In this document: in pieces, positions 43,983-56,444 of the stretch
How positions within the stretch are numbered: position 1 is the stretch's first letter
Layout: the number at the start of each line of letters is the position of its first letter
Assembly (NCBI RefSeq): GCF_000226115.1
Contig: NC_016460.1
Span: 1,922,001 to 1,986,000, forward strand
Reading direction: 5' to 3'
Length of the DNA stretch: 64,000 nt
Source of the DNA: Thermothielavioides terrestris NRRL 8126
Taxonomy: Eukaryota > Ascomycota > Sordariomycetes > Sordariales > Chaetomiaceae
The notes under the pieces: model-generated
Database searches by the model: none
Seen by the model: the letters and a program-made list of their open reading frames with translations, nothing else
Told to the model about the DNA's origin: nothing
Position numbers and translations under genes: made by a program

Positions 43983-45018
43983 ACTGAAAAGGGCAAGACA
44001 AGCGCTCAATGATGACTTAGGCACTCAGTTTGCTTGATACGGAGTAAACCTACAGACTGGATGGATATAGCAAGCTGTCTCTTTGAATTATTTTTGTATG
44101 TCCAAATTGGGAAACTATGCATTACTCGTGTTTCTGCCTCCCAGCGATCGTGACTTGGCGCTCAACAATGACGACTTGACAGTATGAGTATCCGAGCCAA
44201 GGTACGCTGGAGAGCCGCTTGTTTGATTTGATGTTGGACGGAAAGGACAGGTGGCTTTGTTGGACCACTGAGCTAAAAACTTTGGTTGCCCCGTTTGTTG
44301 TTAGTAGGACTTAGCTCAGTGCCGGTATGTTCTGACAGGCTTCTCGAAAACCCGTAAATGCAAATGCGGTGGCCGCGTGTCCACGATATCTAACCTCTGA
44401 TGACCTTAAGATTGGGACTCGATGCTCCTCGGTGATGCGGCCAAGAGCTTAATCATCGCTGGCGTGGGCAACTGCGCATACAGCTTAGCAAACATCGCGT
44501 TCCTCTCGTCCTCCAAGGGTTGCCGCTCCGTTTTGCTAGATAGACTCAGCACTGGATTGCATGTCTAAGGATGAAATGGGAGTGAAGGTCCTTGAAAGAA
44601 GGGCCGTCCCTGTTGACGCCCGTATAGCGCCTTTATAATCCGTTCACAGAACATGAACATTCATCAAGCCAACTTCCCTGCTTGCCTGCAACATACGTTG
44701 GGTACGACAAGCTCTGCCAACGGACGAATCATGTTGCTTTGGGGAGGCGAAAGTCGTTGGCGTCGGGGTTCAGAGCTAACTACCTGCCGTACCTTAGGTA
44801 GTTAACTGGGATCATTCTCCTGTTACAAGAGAGCGGAAGACAGTAAAGCCTAAAACCAATCCTGACACGTTCTGTGTTCATACCTGGTAGAATACCGCGG
44901 GATGTTCCCGCGAAATGTCTCAATCGTCTCCTGTTTTCAACTCAATTCTTATTTCCTAGGTACAGATTCCAGCGGCATCTCGCCTACAGAGAGTAAAGCC
45001 ACCCTCGCTTTCACATAA
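43983..45018. other. Intergenic, no supported gene
   Basis: About 1 kb between the SMP gene stop and the stop of the convergent SDR gene. No repeat or RNA gene recognised. Confidence 0.5.
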
Positions 45019-46052
45019 TTATCTCCCATCCCGGTAGACATTGTTGCAAACGTCGCCAAAAACCTCCAGGGCGTGGGCGTAGTACTCCTGCACGCCCTTG
45101 AGCCTGGCAACTAGATCTCTGCCCAGGGGCAGGAGCCGCTCGGACTCGCGGCCGGCCCCGACGCCCTCGCCGACGACGAGCTCGTAGACGGCCCGCATGG
45201 CCTTGTCCTTGTCGCCGTCGGCCTGGAACGCGCCGCTCGCCAGGCCCCGCATCGTCTGCTCGGCCACCGAGCCCCGGTAGTCGTCCGGCAGCGCGTTGCG
45301 GCCCAGGATCGTCGCGTTGAACATGTTGGTGTTGAACGTGCCCGGCTGCACCGTCAGCACGCGTATGTTGAACGGAGACACCTCCTTCACGAGCGTCCTG
45401 GACAGGGCTAGGAGTAGTAGAAGTAGCATAGCGCCTGCGTTAGCTGTGCAAGTTCTTCTTCACGCACACCACTCCGTCGTTGTTCCGTGCTGAGAGGGAG
45501 GAAGAGGAGAAGGAGGAGGAACGAAGCGAAGCGGGTCTGTCTGTCTGCCAGCTTACCATCGAGCGCGGCCTTAGCGGCGCCGTAGGCGGCCATGCTGTCG
45601 CGAGCGTCGAGCGCGGCGCCGCTGCTGACGTTGACGACAACGCCGAAGCGGCGGGCGCGCATGTGCGGCAGCACGGCGCGGATCAGGCGGTAGGGCCCGA
45701 AGTAGGCCGTCTCCATCAGGCCGCGGACCTCGTCCTCGGCGAGGCACTCGGCCGGCGCGTAGACGCAGTAGCCGGCGTTGTTGACGAGCACGTCGATGGC
45801 CTGCCCGCCGGCCTCAAGCTCCTCGATAACCTGGCCGGAGTTTTGGTCGTTGACGTCCAGCGCCAGCCACTTGCCGCCCTTCTGCTCGACCTCGGCCACG
45901 AGCTCCGGCACGCGCGCCGGGTTGCGCGACGTCGCGATCAGGTTGTGCCCGTTGGCCTGCACCAGCCGCGCCAGCGAGAGGCCGAAGCCCGACGAGCAGC
46001 CTGTAATCAGCCACGTGAGCGGCCGCTTGGGCATGCTGAATGTAGCTGACAT
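45019..46052 (-). CDS. Short-chain dehydrogenase/reductase (classical SDR)
   Basis: This is an NAD(P)-dependent oxidoreductase. Two exons are inferred (46052-45557, 45407-45019; intron 149 bp), giving 294 aa. The cofactor motif is TGCSSGFG (17-24), the adenine-ring motif NNAG is at 91-94, the catalytic Ser is in NVSSGAA (143-144), and the YxxxK pair is Y157/K161. The C-terminal half includes the typical SPFNIRVLTVQPGTFNTNM segment. All catalytic residues are present. The substrate is unknown; this subgroup resembles retinol/hydroxysteroid dehydrogenase-like fungal SDRs. Confidence 0.92.
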
Positions 46053-46946
46053 GTTGGAGGACGGCCAGGCAAGAGTCAGAACTTTCCACTGAAGATGATT
46101 AGGGGTGTCAAATGGCGCTTAAGATTCTCCAGAGGCAGACTTGAGCAATGAAAGGACTTGGAATCCATCTGTATGGTTGGTATAGCTATTCTGGACTGCC
46201 TTAAATATTTTGTACCTGGCACTGCACCTTGGGTCTGTCGATTGTAAGACAGCATCGTCGAAATCCAGTCGAAGCCTAGGTGGCGAAGCCGGGGCTAACT
46301 TTAAGTCCACGGACATTAACGGCGATTATCAGTACCTGGACCATCTTCGGATTTTGTCAGAGCCGAGCTCCAATTCATCAACAACTGCGTTAACTCCGTT
46401 GCGTAGGCTTGATGTCGAGCAGGATACAGACCAGTGTAGCCCAGCACAGTCCTTGTGGAGCGCTGAGGTGGCACAGGACGGGACTCGGCTTGAGGTACCC
46501 GGGATTTTGAGTTGGTTGGATGGATCATGCAAGCTCATCCTACACCACCCCGCTAATCGATTTCTTGTTACATCCGGTGCGGGCGTGGACGGTTGGGGCT
46601 GGCTGGTCTACTCCAATGCTCTCTCTCTCATGAAGTACTCCGTACTCACCGCCGTCTGAAACCAAGACGTGCGTGGGCTACCCCACGAGGTTGGATACCA
46701 GTCATAGTCAGTTTTTCATGTCCTAGATCTACCCAAGAATTGCTATCTTCAAGACCAATGCAACCAAGACCGGGAGGGAGCAAGCAGTAAGCCCAGTGCG
46801 GTGGCACTGCAGCTTCTTGCCACTGAATCCCACCCAAACAACAAAATATCACAGTAAACGCCAGCCTCCATCTATCCCAAACCCCCGCACATGCCATGCA
46901 CTCGCTTCGCTTCGCTTCGCTTCGCTTTCCTTACCTTGCGATCTAG
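46053..46946. other. Intergenic between SDR and antiporter genes
   Basis: About 900 bp that includes the SDR promoter and the antiporter 3' flank. A CTTCG-type pentanucleotide microsatellite lies at about 46903-46928. A plus-strand 149-codon frame (46210-46659) shows no domain signal. Confidence 0.5.
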
Positions 46947-49900
46947 TTACTCTCGCGACCTCCCCCTTTCGGGCGCGTCGGCAAACCGGATCGATCTCCT
47001 CGACGGCGGCACCCTCGGCGTGTCGTCGTCGTCGCTGTCCTCCTCCCCGTCCCCATGCGGCGCCATGCCCAGCGCGGCCTCTCTACGGCGCCGTTCGGCC
47101 GCCGTCTCGGCGGGCTCGTCCTCGTCGTAGCCGCCGCCGCCGCCAACTACCCCCTTCAGCGCCGCCAGCCGCCGCCTGCGCTCGACCTCCGTCTCTGGCG
47201 CCTCGCTGCTCGGCGTCTCGGCTGCGGCCGCAGCAGTCGGCTTCTTCGTCCCCGGAGAAGATGACCGTGAGGCCTGCTGGCTGCCGGAGCCGTCCGTCTG
47301 CGAGACCGGGCCGGCGCCGGCGGGGGCGTGGTCTTTCCTGCCGCTACCAGCGCCGCCGGACTGGCCCTGGGTCTCGCCCCGCTCCGCCAGCACGTTGAGA
47401 GCGGCGAGCGCCGTGAGCCCCTGCGGTGCGTCCGGGTGGTTGACGAGCTCGCGCCGCGTGGTCTTGTCGAGTTTCTGCACCTCCCGGATGAAGTCCTCCT
47501 TGGTCATCCGCTTGCCGACGCCGGCGATGGTGAACCGAATGTGCCTATCGTCCTCCTCTTCTTCCGCCGCCACCACGCTCTTTTTCCGTTGTCGTGGTGC
47601 GGAGGACTCGCCGCCTGTGGATGGGCCTTCGCCTGCGACCGAGGCGCCCGCGGCCGATTTGTCCACGGCCTTGGCGAAGACACCCATCCCTATATACTTC
47701 AGGCCCTGGCTGACCAGATCGGGCTGGGGCTTTTGTGTCGGCAGGTCATATTTCTTGACAACCTCGCCGTCTTCGTTCTCCACAATGATCTGTCCAACAG
47801 GTGAGTGTCAGCAGCGTCCAAGTGGCCCCAGAAGGAGAGATTCAAGGGGACATACCGTGTTACCGAACTGGTAGGCCCGGGCTGGCTCTCCCTTCCTTGC
47901 CCTCTTTTCCTTCCCCTTTCTCTTGGCTAGCTCCGCCTCCCGCCAATTCATTACTCTCTTCTTCAAAGCGTCGTACGTCCACCCTGATGGGTCGGTTTCC
48001 GACTTGAGCTTAGACGCGAGAGCCTTGGCTTGCTCAGCCACGTTGTCGTGTTGGATCGGCTGGACCGAAATCACGTCGCCTTCGCGGTTCTCAACGACGA
48101 TATGATCGCCTTCGTCGTAGACCTCGACTGGGCCCCGTCGTTCCTCGCTCGGGCTCGGGGAAGCTTCGGCGGCGCCTGACCGGCCAGAAGTCCCGGCTGA
48201 AGATTGGTCGGGTTCCGTTTCCTTCTCCGGCCCCTCAGTAGGCGGCGCACTTGGCGATAGAGGCTCTGAGTCCTGTCGGGGCAGCTCCGTGCTGACGCGC
48301 GGGGGTCCGGGTGAGACCGGTTCTGCTTGGCTGCGGCGCTGCGGGAAGATGGCCGACTGGCTGATGGGACCTCCCGGCCCGACGCCGTCGTCCCACCTCT
48401 TCTTGCGCCGCCGCGCAGCCAACGAGGACGATCTGCTACCATGCCGGCTGCTATCTTCCTCCTTCACGCGGCGCAGGAAATTTCCAGGGAAGCCGACGGG
48501 CGGCAGGGTCCCCGGAGGGAAGTCGGGCATCTTAAGCTCTTCGGCGTCGGTATCCGACATGGTCCGTGCCTGCGACCGCGACTGCGACGAAATACGAGGC
48601 AGCCGGTTCATCCAGGACGGGCCCTCCTCGTTGGCCTGCGTGTACGACATGGTGATGGTCAGGGTGTTGATGTGCTTGCCGAGAGTAAACACTGCGATCG
48701 AGGAACCGTGAACAATGATGGAAGCAACAACGATGAACGAGACGATGGGCCAGACCAGAGAGACCAGCGTGTAGTTCGGCGAGCCCGGACCCGGCAGCTC
48801 AGGTTGAGGAACGGGGTTCTCCGCTTCCATCTCTCCTCGGGCCAGCATGGAGACGAAGATGGCGCCCACTCCGATGGGGCCAAAGTGGCCGGCGAAGAGG
48901 GCCTCACGCCAGGTTTTTATGTCGGGAATGATAGGCTTCAAAACCATCATGACGGGAATCCGGCGGAAGAGAATGACGAAGATGGCGAGCACGGCCAGTC
49001 TCCAGGCTTGCAGGCCCAGGGCAGCGTCGTTGAAGGCCTCCCACGGGATGATGGTGCCGAAGAAGACGAAGTACGCCAGGTTGATCAGCAGGTCGATCAC
49101 GTTGGAAACGCTCGACTCCTCCGTCTTCTGGGTGAACCAACCGTCGTTGGAGAAGCCGACACCGGCCGAGAAGCCGACGAGGAGGTCGTCGACGCCGAGG
49201 ATGCTGCCGGAACCGGCACAGAACAGGGCCAGCACGAAGTAGAAGACCAAGAAGCTCTCCCTGTCGATCAGCTCGTGCTGCTCGGCGTACTTGATGCCGT
49301 GGCGGGCGAGGTAGCCGATGACGAAGCCGTACACGGCGCCGAAGATGCACTCGTACAGGATGGTGTAGACGATCCAATGGAACGTGACCTCACCGGCGTT
49401 CTGGTGGTCCTGGATGAGGTACAGCGAGAGGTAGATGAAGGGGAAGGCCATGCCGTCGTTGCAGCCCGACTCGGCCGAGAGCAGGTCGCGCAGATGCTTA
49501 GGGACGCGCTTGGCAAACTTACCCTTGCCGACGACGGACGAGGCAAGCACGGGGTCGGTGGCGGTGACGCAGGCGGCGACCACGAGGCTCTCAAGGAAGT
49601 TCAGGGGCGGGATCAGCCACCAGACGAACAGGCTGGTGACCAGCCAGCCGAAGGTCATGACGGGCACCAGCAGCAGGGCCACCGACTTCCAGTGCTTCTC
49701 CATGTAGTACCGGGGCAGCTCGACGCCGACGGCAAAGCACTGCACGACCAGGACGATGCGCGAGAACTCGATGGTGATAACGTCGACGCCGCCCCAGGTA
49801 TCGGGGTCGATGAGGTTGGCGGCATGGGGGCCGAAGATGACACCGCAGAGGGTGGCCACGGTGGCCTCGCCGATGTACATGCGCTCCTTGATGACGGACG

Positions 49901-49991
49901 AGCACAGCATGAACAGCGAGGTGAAGCCGCCCAGGATGATGTACACCAGGTGCGGCTTCGTGACGGAGAGGTGGTCCCACGCCATGGCCAA
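46947..49991 (-). CDS. Plasma-membrane Na+(K+)/H+ antiporter, NHA1/SOD2 type
   Basis: This protein exports Na+/K+ in exchange for H+ and contributes to pH and salt homeostasis. Two exons are inferred (49991-47856, 47789-46947; intron 66 bp), giving 992 aa. Residues about 10-440 hold 10-12 membrane helices with the fungal CPA1 features: GVIFGPHAANL, FAVGVELPRYYMEKHW, ACVTATDPVLASSVVGKG, LLSAESGCNDG and GVGFSNDGWF. The acidic NDG/ATDP residues of ion binding are kept. A cytosolic tail of about 550 residues is rich in Ser, Pro and Arg and contains VEVYDEGDHIVVENREGD and a second IVENEDGEVV-type block that straddles the intron, typical of fungal NHA1 tails. A start at the second Met (49985) is possible. 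The length matches NHA1 proteins. Confidence 0.93.
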
Positions 49992-52760
49992 CGTACGTAC
50001 GCTGTGAGCGCCCCGTGTGCCCCCGCCGTTCCAGGGCCGGCAGAGTGCGGCGGTGTACGGGCGGTGCGAGCGGTACGGGTTGGCGCGTGGTGGGTGGCGG
50101 CAGCGGTGGTGGTGGTGTGGTGATGGCGGTTGGCGGTGGCCCGTGGACGACGACCTTAATTGGTGGTTGGCCAGGAAGTCCCAGGTTCCAGCGGTCCAGT
50201 CTCGGGGCTAACACGAACGGACGGGGCCCCAAAGAACGAACCGAAAAACGACGTCACCGGGGCTCGGATTCCGGAACACCTCACGCGACAAGGTTCAATC
50301 GCCGTCAGCCAGCCACGATTGTCCCGTGTCCCCTTCAGTACCAGAATCCGACACAGGAACGGACCGCAATTGATACATTCAGGGATACAGCAACCGGCCA
50401 ATTGTAGACAGCAGTTTCTCTGCCGAGCCAAGGGACTCAGTGGCGGCTCCGGGCTCGATGGGATCAATGAAATCAATGAGATCAATGCGTGGGCCCGGGA
50501 CCGGGAAGCAGAAGGAAGCAAAATTTTAATCCGGCGCCGGAAAGAACGGCGGAATGCGCAGTCACTTGTGAGGATCCTGCGGAAGGAGCGGGCCGGGGTG
50601 CGGGTGGGAGGGAGCGACGACCAAGTCCGGACGGCAGGAAACGCAAGGCCGCATGCGGCAACGGAACCGGTCCCGGAGATGTGGGAACAACGGACAAGAG
50701 CAGCTCGCCATTGGGGTGAGGAAGCGTGCATCCACTGCTTGTTATATGCGAGAACGTGAGCAGCTTGCCCGTGACCGGCCGGCGTCGACGGACTTCGGCT
50801 CCTGCCCCCCCTGGTCTCCGTGGGGCACTAGCAAGGCTTTGGCATCCCTGCCGCGGGCCTTGGCGGCAATGGAGTGCCGGCAACGCCGCGGCCGACGGCT
50901 GCAGTCACAGTGGGCCCGCCTTGCTTCACTCACGTTGGCTACCAAACGCACTTGGGCTCTTTTGTTCCCGAAGCTTCGCCAATTGGCAATTCATCCCAAG
51001 CCGAGTTGCAGACAGGACATGGTGACATTGGCTTACTCACAGCCAGCCCTACCAGACTGTGTATTAGTACGCATGTAGGATGTTGGAAACATGCTCCGTT
51101 TCCGTGTGTTTGTGTACCTCCGGATTAGTTACCAGTTAGGTTTGCACCCCACGCTGTGCTTCCTTTCGGCGGTGCAACAGCGCACAAAAGTGTGTTTCCC
51201 GTCCCCATTCCGGCGATTCGGGTCTCGACAGCGGGCTCTTGTCTCGCGCTTACACAGTACACTACACCGCAGTGCGGAGCAGCCTGACGAATGTCTCGGG
51301 AACCGTGTCTCGCAATTGGTGATCAACACCGACTCCACGCGAACTGCAACCCCGCCGCCAGGAGGTTCTACACTACTTACCTTAATCATCGGATGGCAGA
51401 AACCCCACCGGCGCGGGCAGCCTGCAAGGGCTCGGTCACTGACTGATAAGTGCTCTTGGCACCTGTCTCTGTCTCATAACTAAGGTAACGTCAATGGGTT
51501 CATCACGTTGCGGCCAAGGTGTGCCCAGAATTGCCCAGCAGCTTGGCGGGAAGGCGCAGCGACTCCCACTCACTGAACGGATGCTCGGGTTGGCCTCATC
51601 GAGCCGTTCAGCCGACAAGAAGTCTGTCCATGATCTCGACCTCTCGACCATCACACTGCCGTGCGTGCTCATGCGTCGTCCGAACCAGTACGGCAGCGGC
51701 GGCAGCGGCGGCGGCCGCGTTGGGAGAATTCTCGAGTCACAATTTTGCCTTGCGCGGGGGTTCAGTTAGGCGGCGGTGAGGTCGCACACATTGGGCTGTT
51801 TGATGCTGGCACTGACTCGTGCGCCAGCCGCGCCTGATTGGAGTTGTCAGCCGGAAACTTCTCGCCCCCAGGGCAGCGCACCCAACCACAGCCCATGGCG
51901 GCGGCACGGGCCAGCCGTGGATATCGGAGCCGCGGCGCCGGACAGGGGCGGCCCAGCTCGGTCGCCGACACAATGCATGGTGCTTGGCCGGCGGTGTCCT
52001 CGTGACCCTCCGCCGTCGAACGACGACAACAGCAGGTCGACCAGAACAGAAATCGCCAGGGACAAGCTTGATGCACGGCAACCCGAGACCGGAGGCTGAT
52101 GAAGTCTCTTCCCGACTCGGCGGGCTACACGTTTCAGCCACGAGAAGCCGTGGTGCCAGTGGTGCCGTGGACAGTTGCCATCTTGGGAATCCTGGACACA
52201 AAGGAGACATGGAGCATGCGTGGGGGACAGTCCTCTGGAGATCCCGGTTGGTTCAGGCCCTCGCGTGCTCGGAACTGCGATAGGCAATGAGTGACTCGAT
52301 TGACTAACATGTCCCGCGCAAGGCGCCGGTTATTCTTCCGCAGACACAGTATGGACAGCCAGTACCACCGGAATGGTCGAAGTTCTTTGTGGTTTTCTGA
52401 AATCAAGAACTGGGTGAAACCAGGGTTAGGGTAGCTAAATCGTCCACGCAGCAAGCCAACCGAGCTTTCTTTCAATGCCAATTGACAAATGTGGATCCGC
52501 CTTGGCAGCAGCCTGTCGCGCGCACAGACACCCCGCGTTTGGCCAGGGACTCCACTCAGACGCGATTTTGCTGCTGTCGCGGTGCCTGACAACTCCAAGC
52601 GAGGACGCGACGCCGACCATTGTTCCTTCCAGGTACATGTAATCCGTACCTTGACTGCATTTCCATTCCAGCTTGGAAGACGACCAATCCACCCTCCAAT
52701 TCTACCTCGACAGGTCAAACTGCTCGACCTCTTCCTCGCCTCTGGCGGCTGCCACTCTGC
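49992..52760. other. Long divergent intergenic region between antiporter and PIF1 genes
   Basis: This 2.8 kb separates two divergently transcribed genes. Open frames on both strands overlap and have no domain signal. A GGC/GCC trinucleotide-rich patch lies at about 51690-51720. A gene cannot be excluded, but none is supported. Confidence 0.5.
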
Positions 52761-55525
52761 ATGACTGGAATCTGCAGTTTGGCCCTCCGCCGAGCAGTCC
52801 TTCGTCCCCTCGCTAGGAGCACAGTCGCCTTCCGTGCAAGGCATGCAAGCGTGCAAGCTGCTGTCCGATTGAGTCCCGGTCTCGATTCTCGCCCAATGTT
52901 CGGGAGAGCCGTCGAGGCCAGCAAGGCCGCCGCGGCGGACCGTCCACCCGCACGGAAGCCCGTCAGCCATGCCGCCCTCAAGAAGCAGCTTTTTCCGTCG
53001 AGCAGCCCGTCCGCCCAACCAGCAGGGTCGCAAGGGAAGTCGGTTGTCGACCTGTTGACGAACAAGTCCCGTGCGCCGCCGCGCGTGGGCTCGACACGAC
53101 CGCTGCAAGACCACCCATTGAACGTTCCCCCCCCAGTCTCCCGCAGTGTGGACGGCAAAGCCATCGCGTCGCTCTGCAGCAGCAATTCGGACTCGTTTCG
53201 GGAAGAGCCCGAATTGGTCGACCTAGTGGATGACTCTCGCCGCGTTCCAGTCAATGCATCGTTCGCGAACAATTCGGCTTCATGCTCGGTGTATGTCTGC
53301 GAAAGCGATTTCAGCGACGACCCCGACTTCGACTCCCCGCCCATCTCTGCCCTGCCGACGCTGCCTCAGCCACAGTCGCAATCAGTCGCCAAGGAACACC
53401 ATGAACCCCCTCCGACAAGCCCCACCAGTGTTCTCTCCTGGTCACAGTCATCTCCTTCCCATTATCAGCAGCCGCCTCCCCAAACCGAGCCACCGCCGCG
53501 GAAAACCGCCAAGCGTGTCTCACCGGACGGCGATAAACCGGCTCCGACGGAAGCTAAGAGAAGGCGAGAGCTTCCAAAAACGTGGTCGCGCCGCAGTGCT
53601 GCCCAGGACGACGACGCTGCAGCGGCTACCGCTGCCGCCACGCCTGCGCCCAAACAAAACGCTGCATTGCTCTGGGATACCACGGCCAGCGCGGTGAAGG
53701 CGCAAAAGAAGCAGCTCAAGACGCAACTCAAAGATTCTGGGAAAGCGGACGCTTCCTTGGAGGACATGCACGAGGCCGTCAAGTCGCACGCGGCAAAGAC
53801 GTCAGCCATCACGCTAAGCAGCGAGCAGCGGCACGTCAAGAGCCTGGTCGTCGATGAGGGCCGTAGCGTCTTCTTCACCGGTCCGGCCGGTACCGGAAAG
53901 TCGGTCCTGATGCGTGCTATCATTCAGGAACTCAAAAAGAAGCACGCCAGAGACCCGGAAAAGGTGGCCGTCACAGCCTCCACGGGCTTGGCCGCGTGCA
54001 ATATCGGCGGCATGACTCTGCACAGCTTTGCGGGCATCGGTCTCGGGAAGGAGGACGTCAATACGCTGGTCAAGAAGATCAGGCGTAACCCAAAGGCGAA
54101 GACGCGGTGGCTCAAAACAAAAGTTTTGATCATCGATGAAATCTCCATGGTCGATGGCGAACTCTTCGACAAGCTGTCACAGATCGGCAGGATTATCCGG
54201 AACAACGGACGGCCTTGGGGCGGCATTCAGCTGGTCATCACTGGAGATTTTTTCCAGCTGCCGCCCGTGCCGGAAGGCGGTAAGCAGAGAGAGTCCAAGT
54301 TCGCATTCGACGCGGCAACATGGAGCATGTCCATCGATCACACCATCGGTTTGACAGAAGTCTTCCGTCAGCGGGATCCCGGTAGGTCTTTGAATGTTGC
54401 ATGGGAAATGATGTGCCATATCATTGTATGCTGACAATTCTGCAGAGTTTGCTAGCATGCTCAACGAGATGCGTTTGGGTAGGATCAGCGACCAGACTGT
54501 CCGAAACTTCCAGGCTCTCAGCAGGCCGTTGCGCTTCGACGATGGGCTTGAAGTTACCGAACTGTTAGAACACCCCCCCCCCCCCCCCCCCCAAGCACCT
54601 CCCAGCCCTCCTTCACCTTCACCCTCCCCCTCGCTCTTTGTAGGCGAGTCGCAAAGCTAACGGCTTTCCTGCTTACACCAGGTTCCCGACAAGGCAGGAG
54701 GTTGACTCCTCAAACCAGAGGCGACTCCAGGCTCTAACCGGGAAGTTGTATCGCTATGAAGCCGTGGACGGCGGCGATCCCAAGGTCCGAGATAAACTGC
54801 TGGCAAACATGATGGCGCCTCAGGCCATTGAGCTGAAGAAGGGCGCCCAAGTTATGTTAATCAAGAATATGGACGAGACGCTCGTCAACGGTTCCCTGGG
54901 TACCGTGGTGGGATTCATGGACGAAACTACCTTTGAGCTGAAGGGCAGTGCCGACAGGTTCGGCGAGGAGTCGGACGCGAAGAAGCGAGTCCGCGCCTTC
55001 ACCAACCTCCTCGCCGAAGGCGCCAAGGCGGACAACAAGGAGTACCCGATGGTGCGCTTCCACGCCGTCGACGGGTCGCAGCGGACCATCCTCTGTCTCC
55101 CGGAGGACTGGAGGGTGGAGCTGCCCACCGGCGAGGTGCAGGCGTCGCGCAAGCAGCTTCCCCTGATCCTGGCGTGGGCGCTGTCGATCCACAAGGCCCA
55201 GGGCCAGACGCTGGAGCGCGTCAAGGTCGATCTCGGCAAGGTGTTCGAGAAGGGGCAGGCCTACGTCGCGCTCAGCCGCGCCACGACGCAGGAGGGCCTG
55301 CAGGTGCTGAACTTCCACAAGGCCCGGGTCATGGCCCATCCGCGCGTGGTCGACTTCTACAACAAACTCTACAGCGCCGAGGCGGCCGTCAAGAAGAAGG
55401 CGGCGGGGTCGATCGCGAACTACGTGGTCACACAGCCGGCGCCGCAACCAGCGGCGGGGTCTGCTCGGCAGCCAGTGACGGTGGTTGATGACGATGAGGA
55501 GGAGGCCATGGCGGCGTACGGTTGA
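52761..55525 (+). CDS. PIF1: PIF1-family 5'-3' DNA helicase
   Basis: This helicase unwinds DNA and G-quadruplexes in mitochondria and nucleus and removes telomerase. Three exons are inferred (52761-54381, 54446-54563, 54682-55525), giving 860 aa. The N-terminus is basic and Arg-rich ([20 protein letters not shown]), as a mitochondrial targeting peptide. About 340 residues of Ser/Pro-rich disordered sequence follow. Helicase motifs: Walker A GPAGTGKS (374-381), [19 protein letters not shown] (Walker B), [24 protein letters not shown], and C-terminal [10 protein letters not shown] and AYVALSRAT. The second intron (118 bp) contains a run of 20 C. The C-terminal end is acidic ([10 protein letters not shown]). 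All core motifs are intact. Confidence 0.94.
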
Positions 55526-56444
55526 TGACATGACACGCAGTCCCTGCCTACGTCTACCTCGGTTCTGGGCTTGCATGATTACGGTGTTAGGTACTTGTGG
55601 TTCGGCGTCAGGGCGGCGCCGTCACGGTGTTTTTTTGTGTGTACCATTATCTCTTCTCATCCTCCTATTTCGCAGGCAGCTGTTGCTCACGGGCGGGACA
55701 GGTAGACAGGAACGGCACGGTGTGGGGGTGCGATTGGTGATGGAAATCCGCCGGGAATTGCCTCAGGAGCCTGTGTATAGAACGAGGAGCATGCGCTGCT
55801 TACTGCGTATTTGAAGAACACGCAGGCGGTGGACGACCCTGTCCAGGTGCGCTTCAATTACGGCCCGGGGATTATCTGCACAGTGAAGACCCTGGTTTGA
55901 CAACCGAACCCCACGTGAGAACGACTTCATTACCAGAGATCTCCCTGCCAACTTAGCTCGTCTCACCAAAGGTCTGTAGTTTGTGACGGGGTGAAGATAT
56001 TGCCGTCATGCGTCTTACCAGAGAGGAGAGGCGGGCTTGGATAACCCGGGCGGCGGCAGTGAAGTGAATAGGGCAGTGAATTGAGTTTCACCGCCGCACT
56101 GTGACGCCATCTTCCCGAGGAAGGTCGCTTTGAGTCTTGGCAACTACCCCGTAACCGCTGGGGCAGTGGTATCGATAAGCAAAAGCCAGAAGCTGCGAGC
56201 CATGATAGTCCCAAAGTGACAACTGCCCCTGCGACTGCCACGGCCGCTTCATCCCATCCTCCTCTGCGAAAACCCCCCCGACCCCGACTGAGCACTACAG
56301 CTCTGAGCACTTCGCACAGGGCGCCGGCATTCGCAGCGAACAAACTTCGATCTTTCGAGCCCGGCTCGTCTCCAGCCGAGTTCCGCCTCGCGCGCAGTTC
56401 CAGTTGCCCCAGCCCAAAGTCAGAGTCCCCTTGAGTCCGTCGCC
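55526..56444. other. Intergenic between PIF1 and EDC3 genes
   Basis: About 920 bp containing the 3' flank of PIF1 and the EDC3 promoter. No additional gene recognised. Confidence 0.5.

Noticed and set aside
46210..46659. 149-codon plus-strand frame between SDR and antiporter genes
   Set aside because: No recognisable domain or start context; overlaps opposing frames of equal quality.
48327..50123. 598-codon plus-strand frame opposite the antiporter gene
   Set aside because: Antisense shadow of the NHA1-type exon; Gly/Asp/His-rich low-information sequence with no motif.
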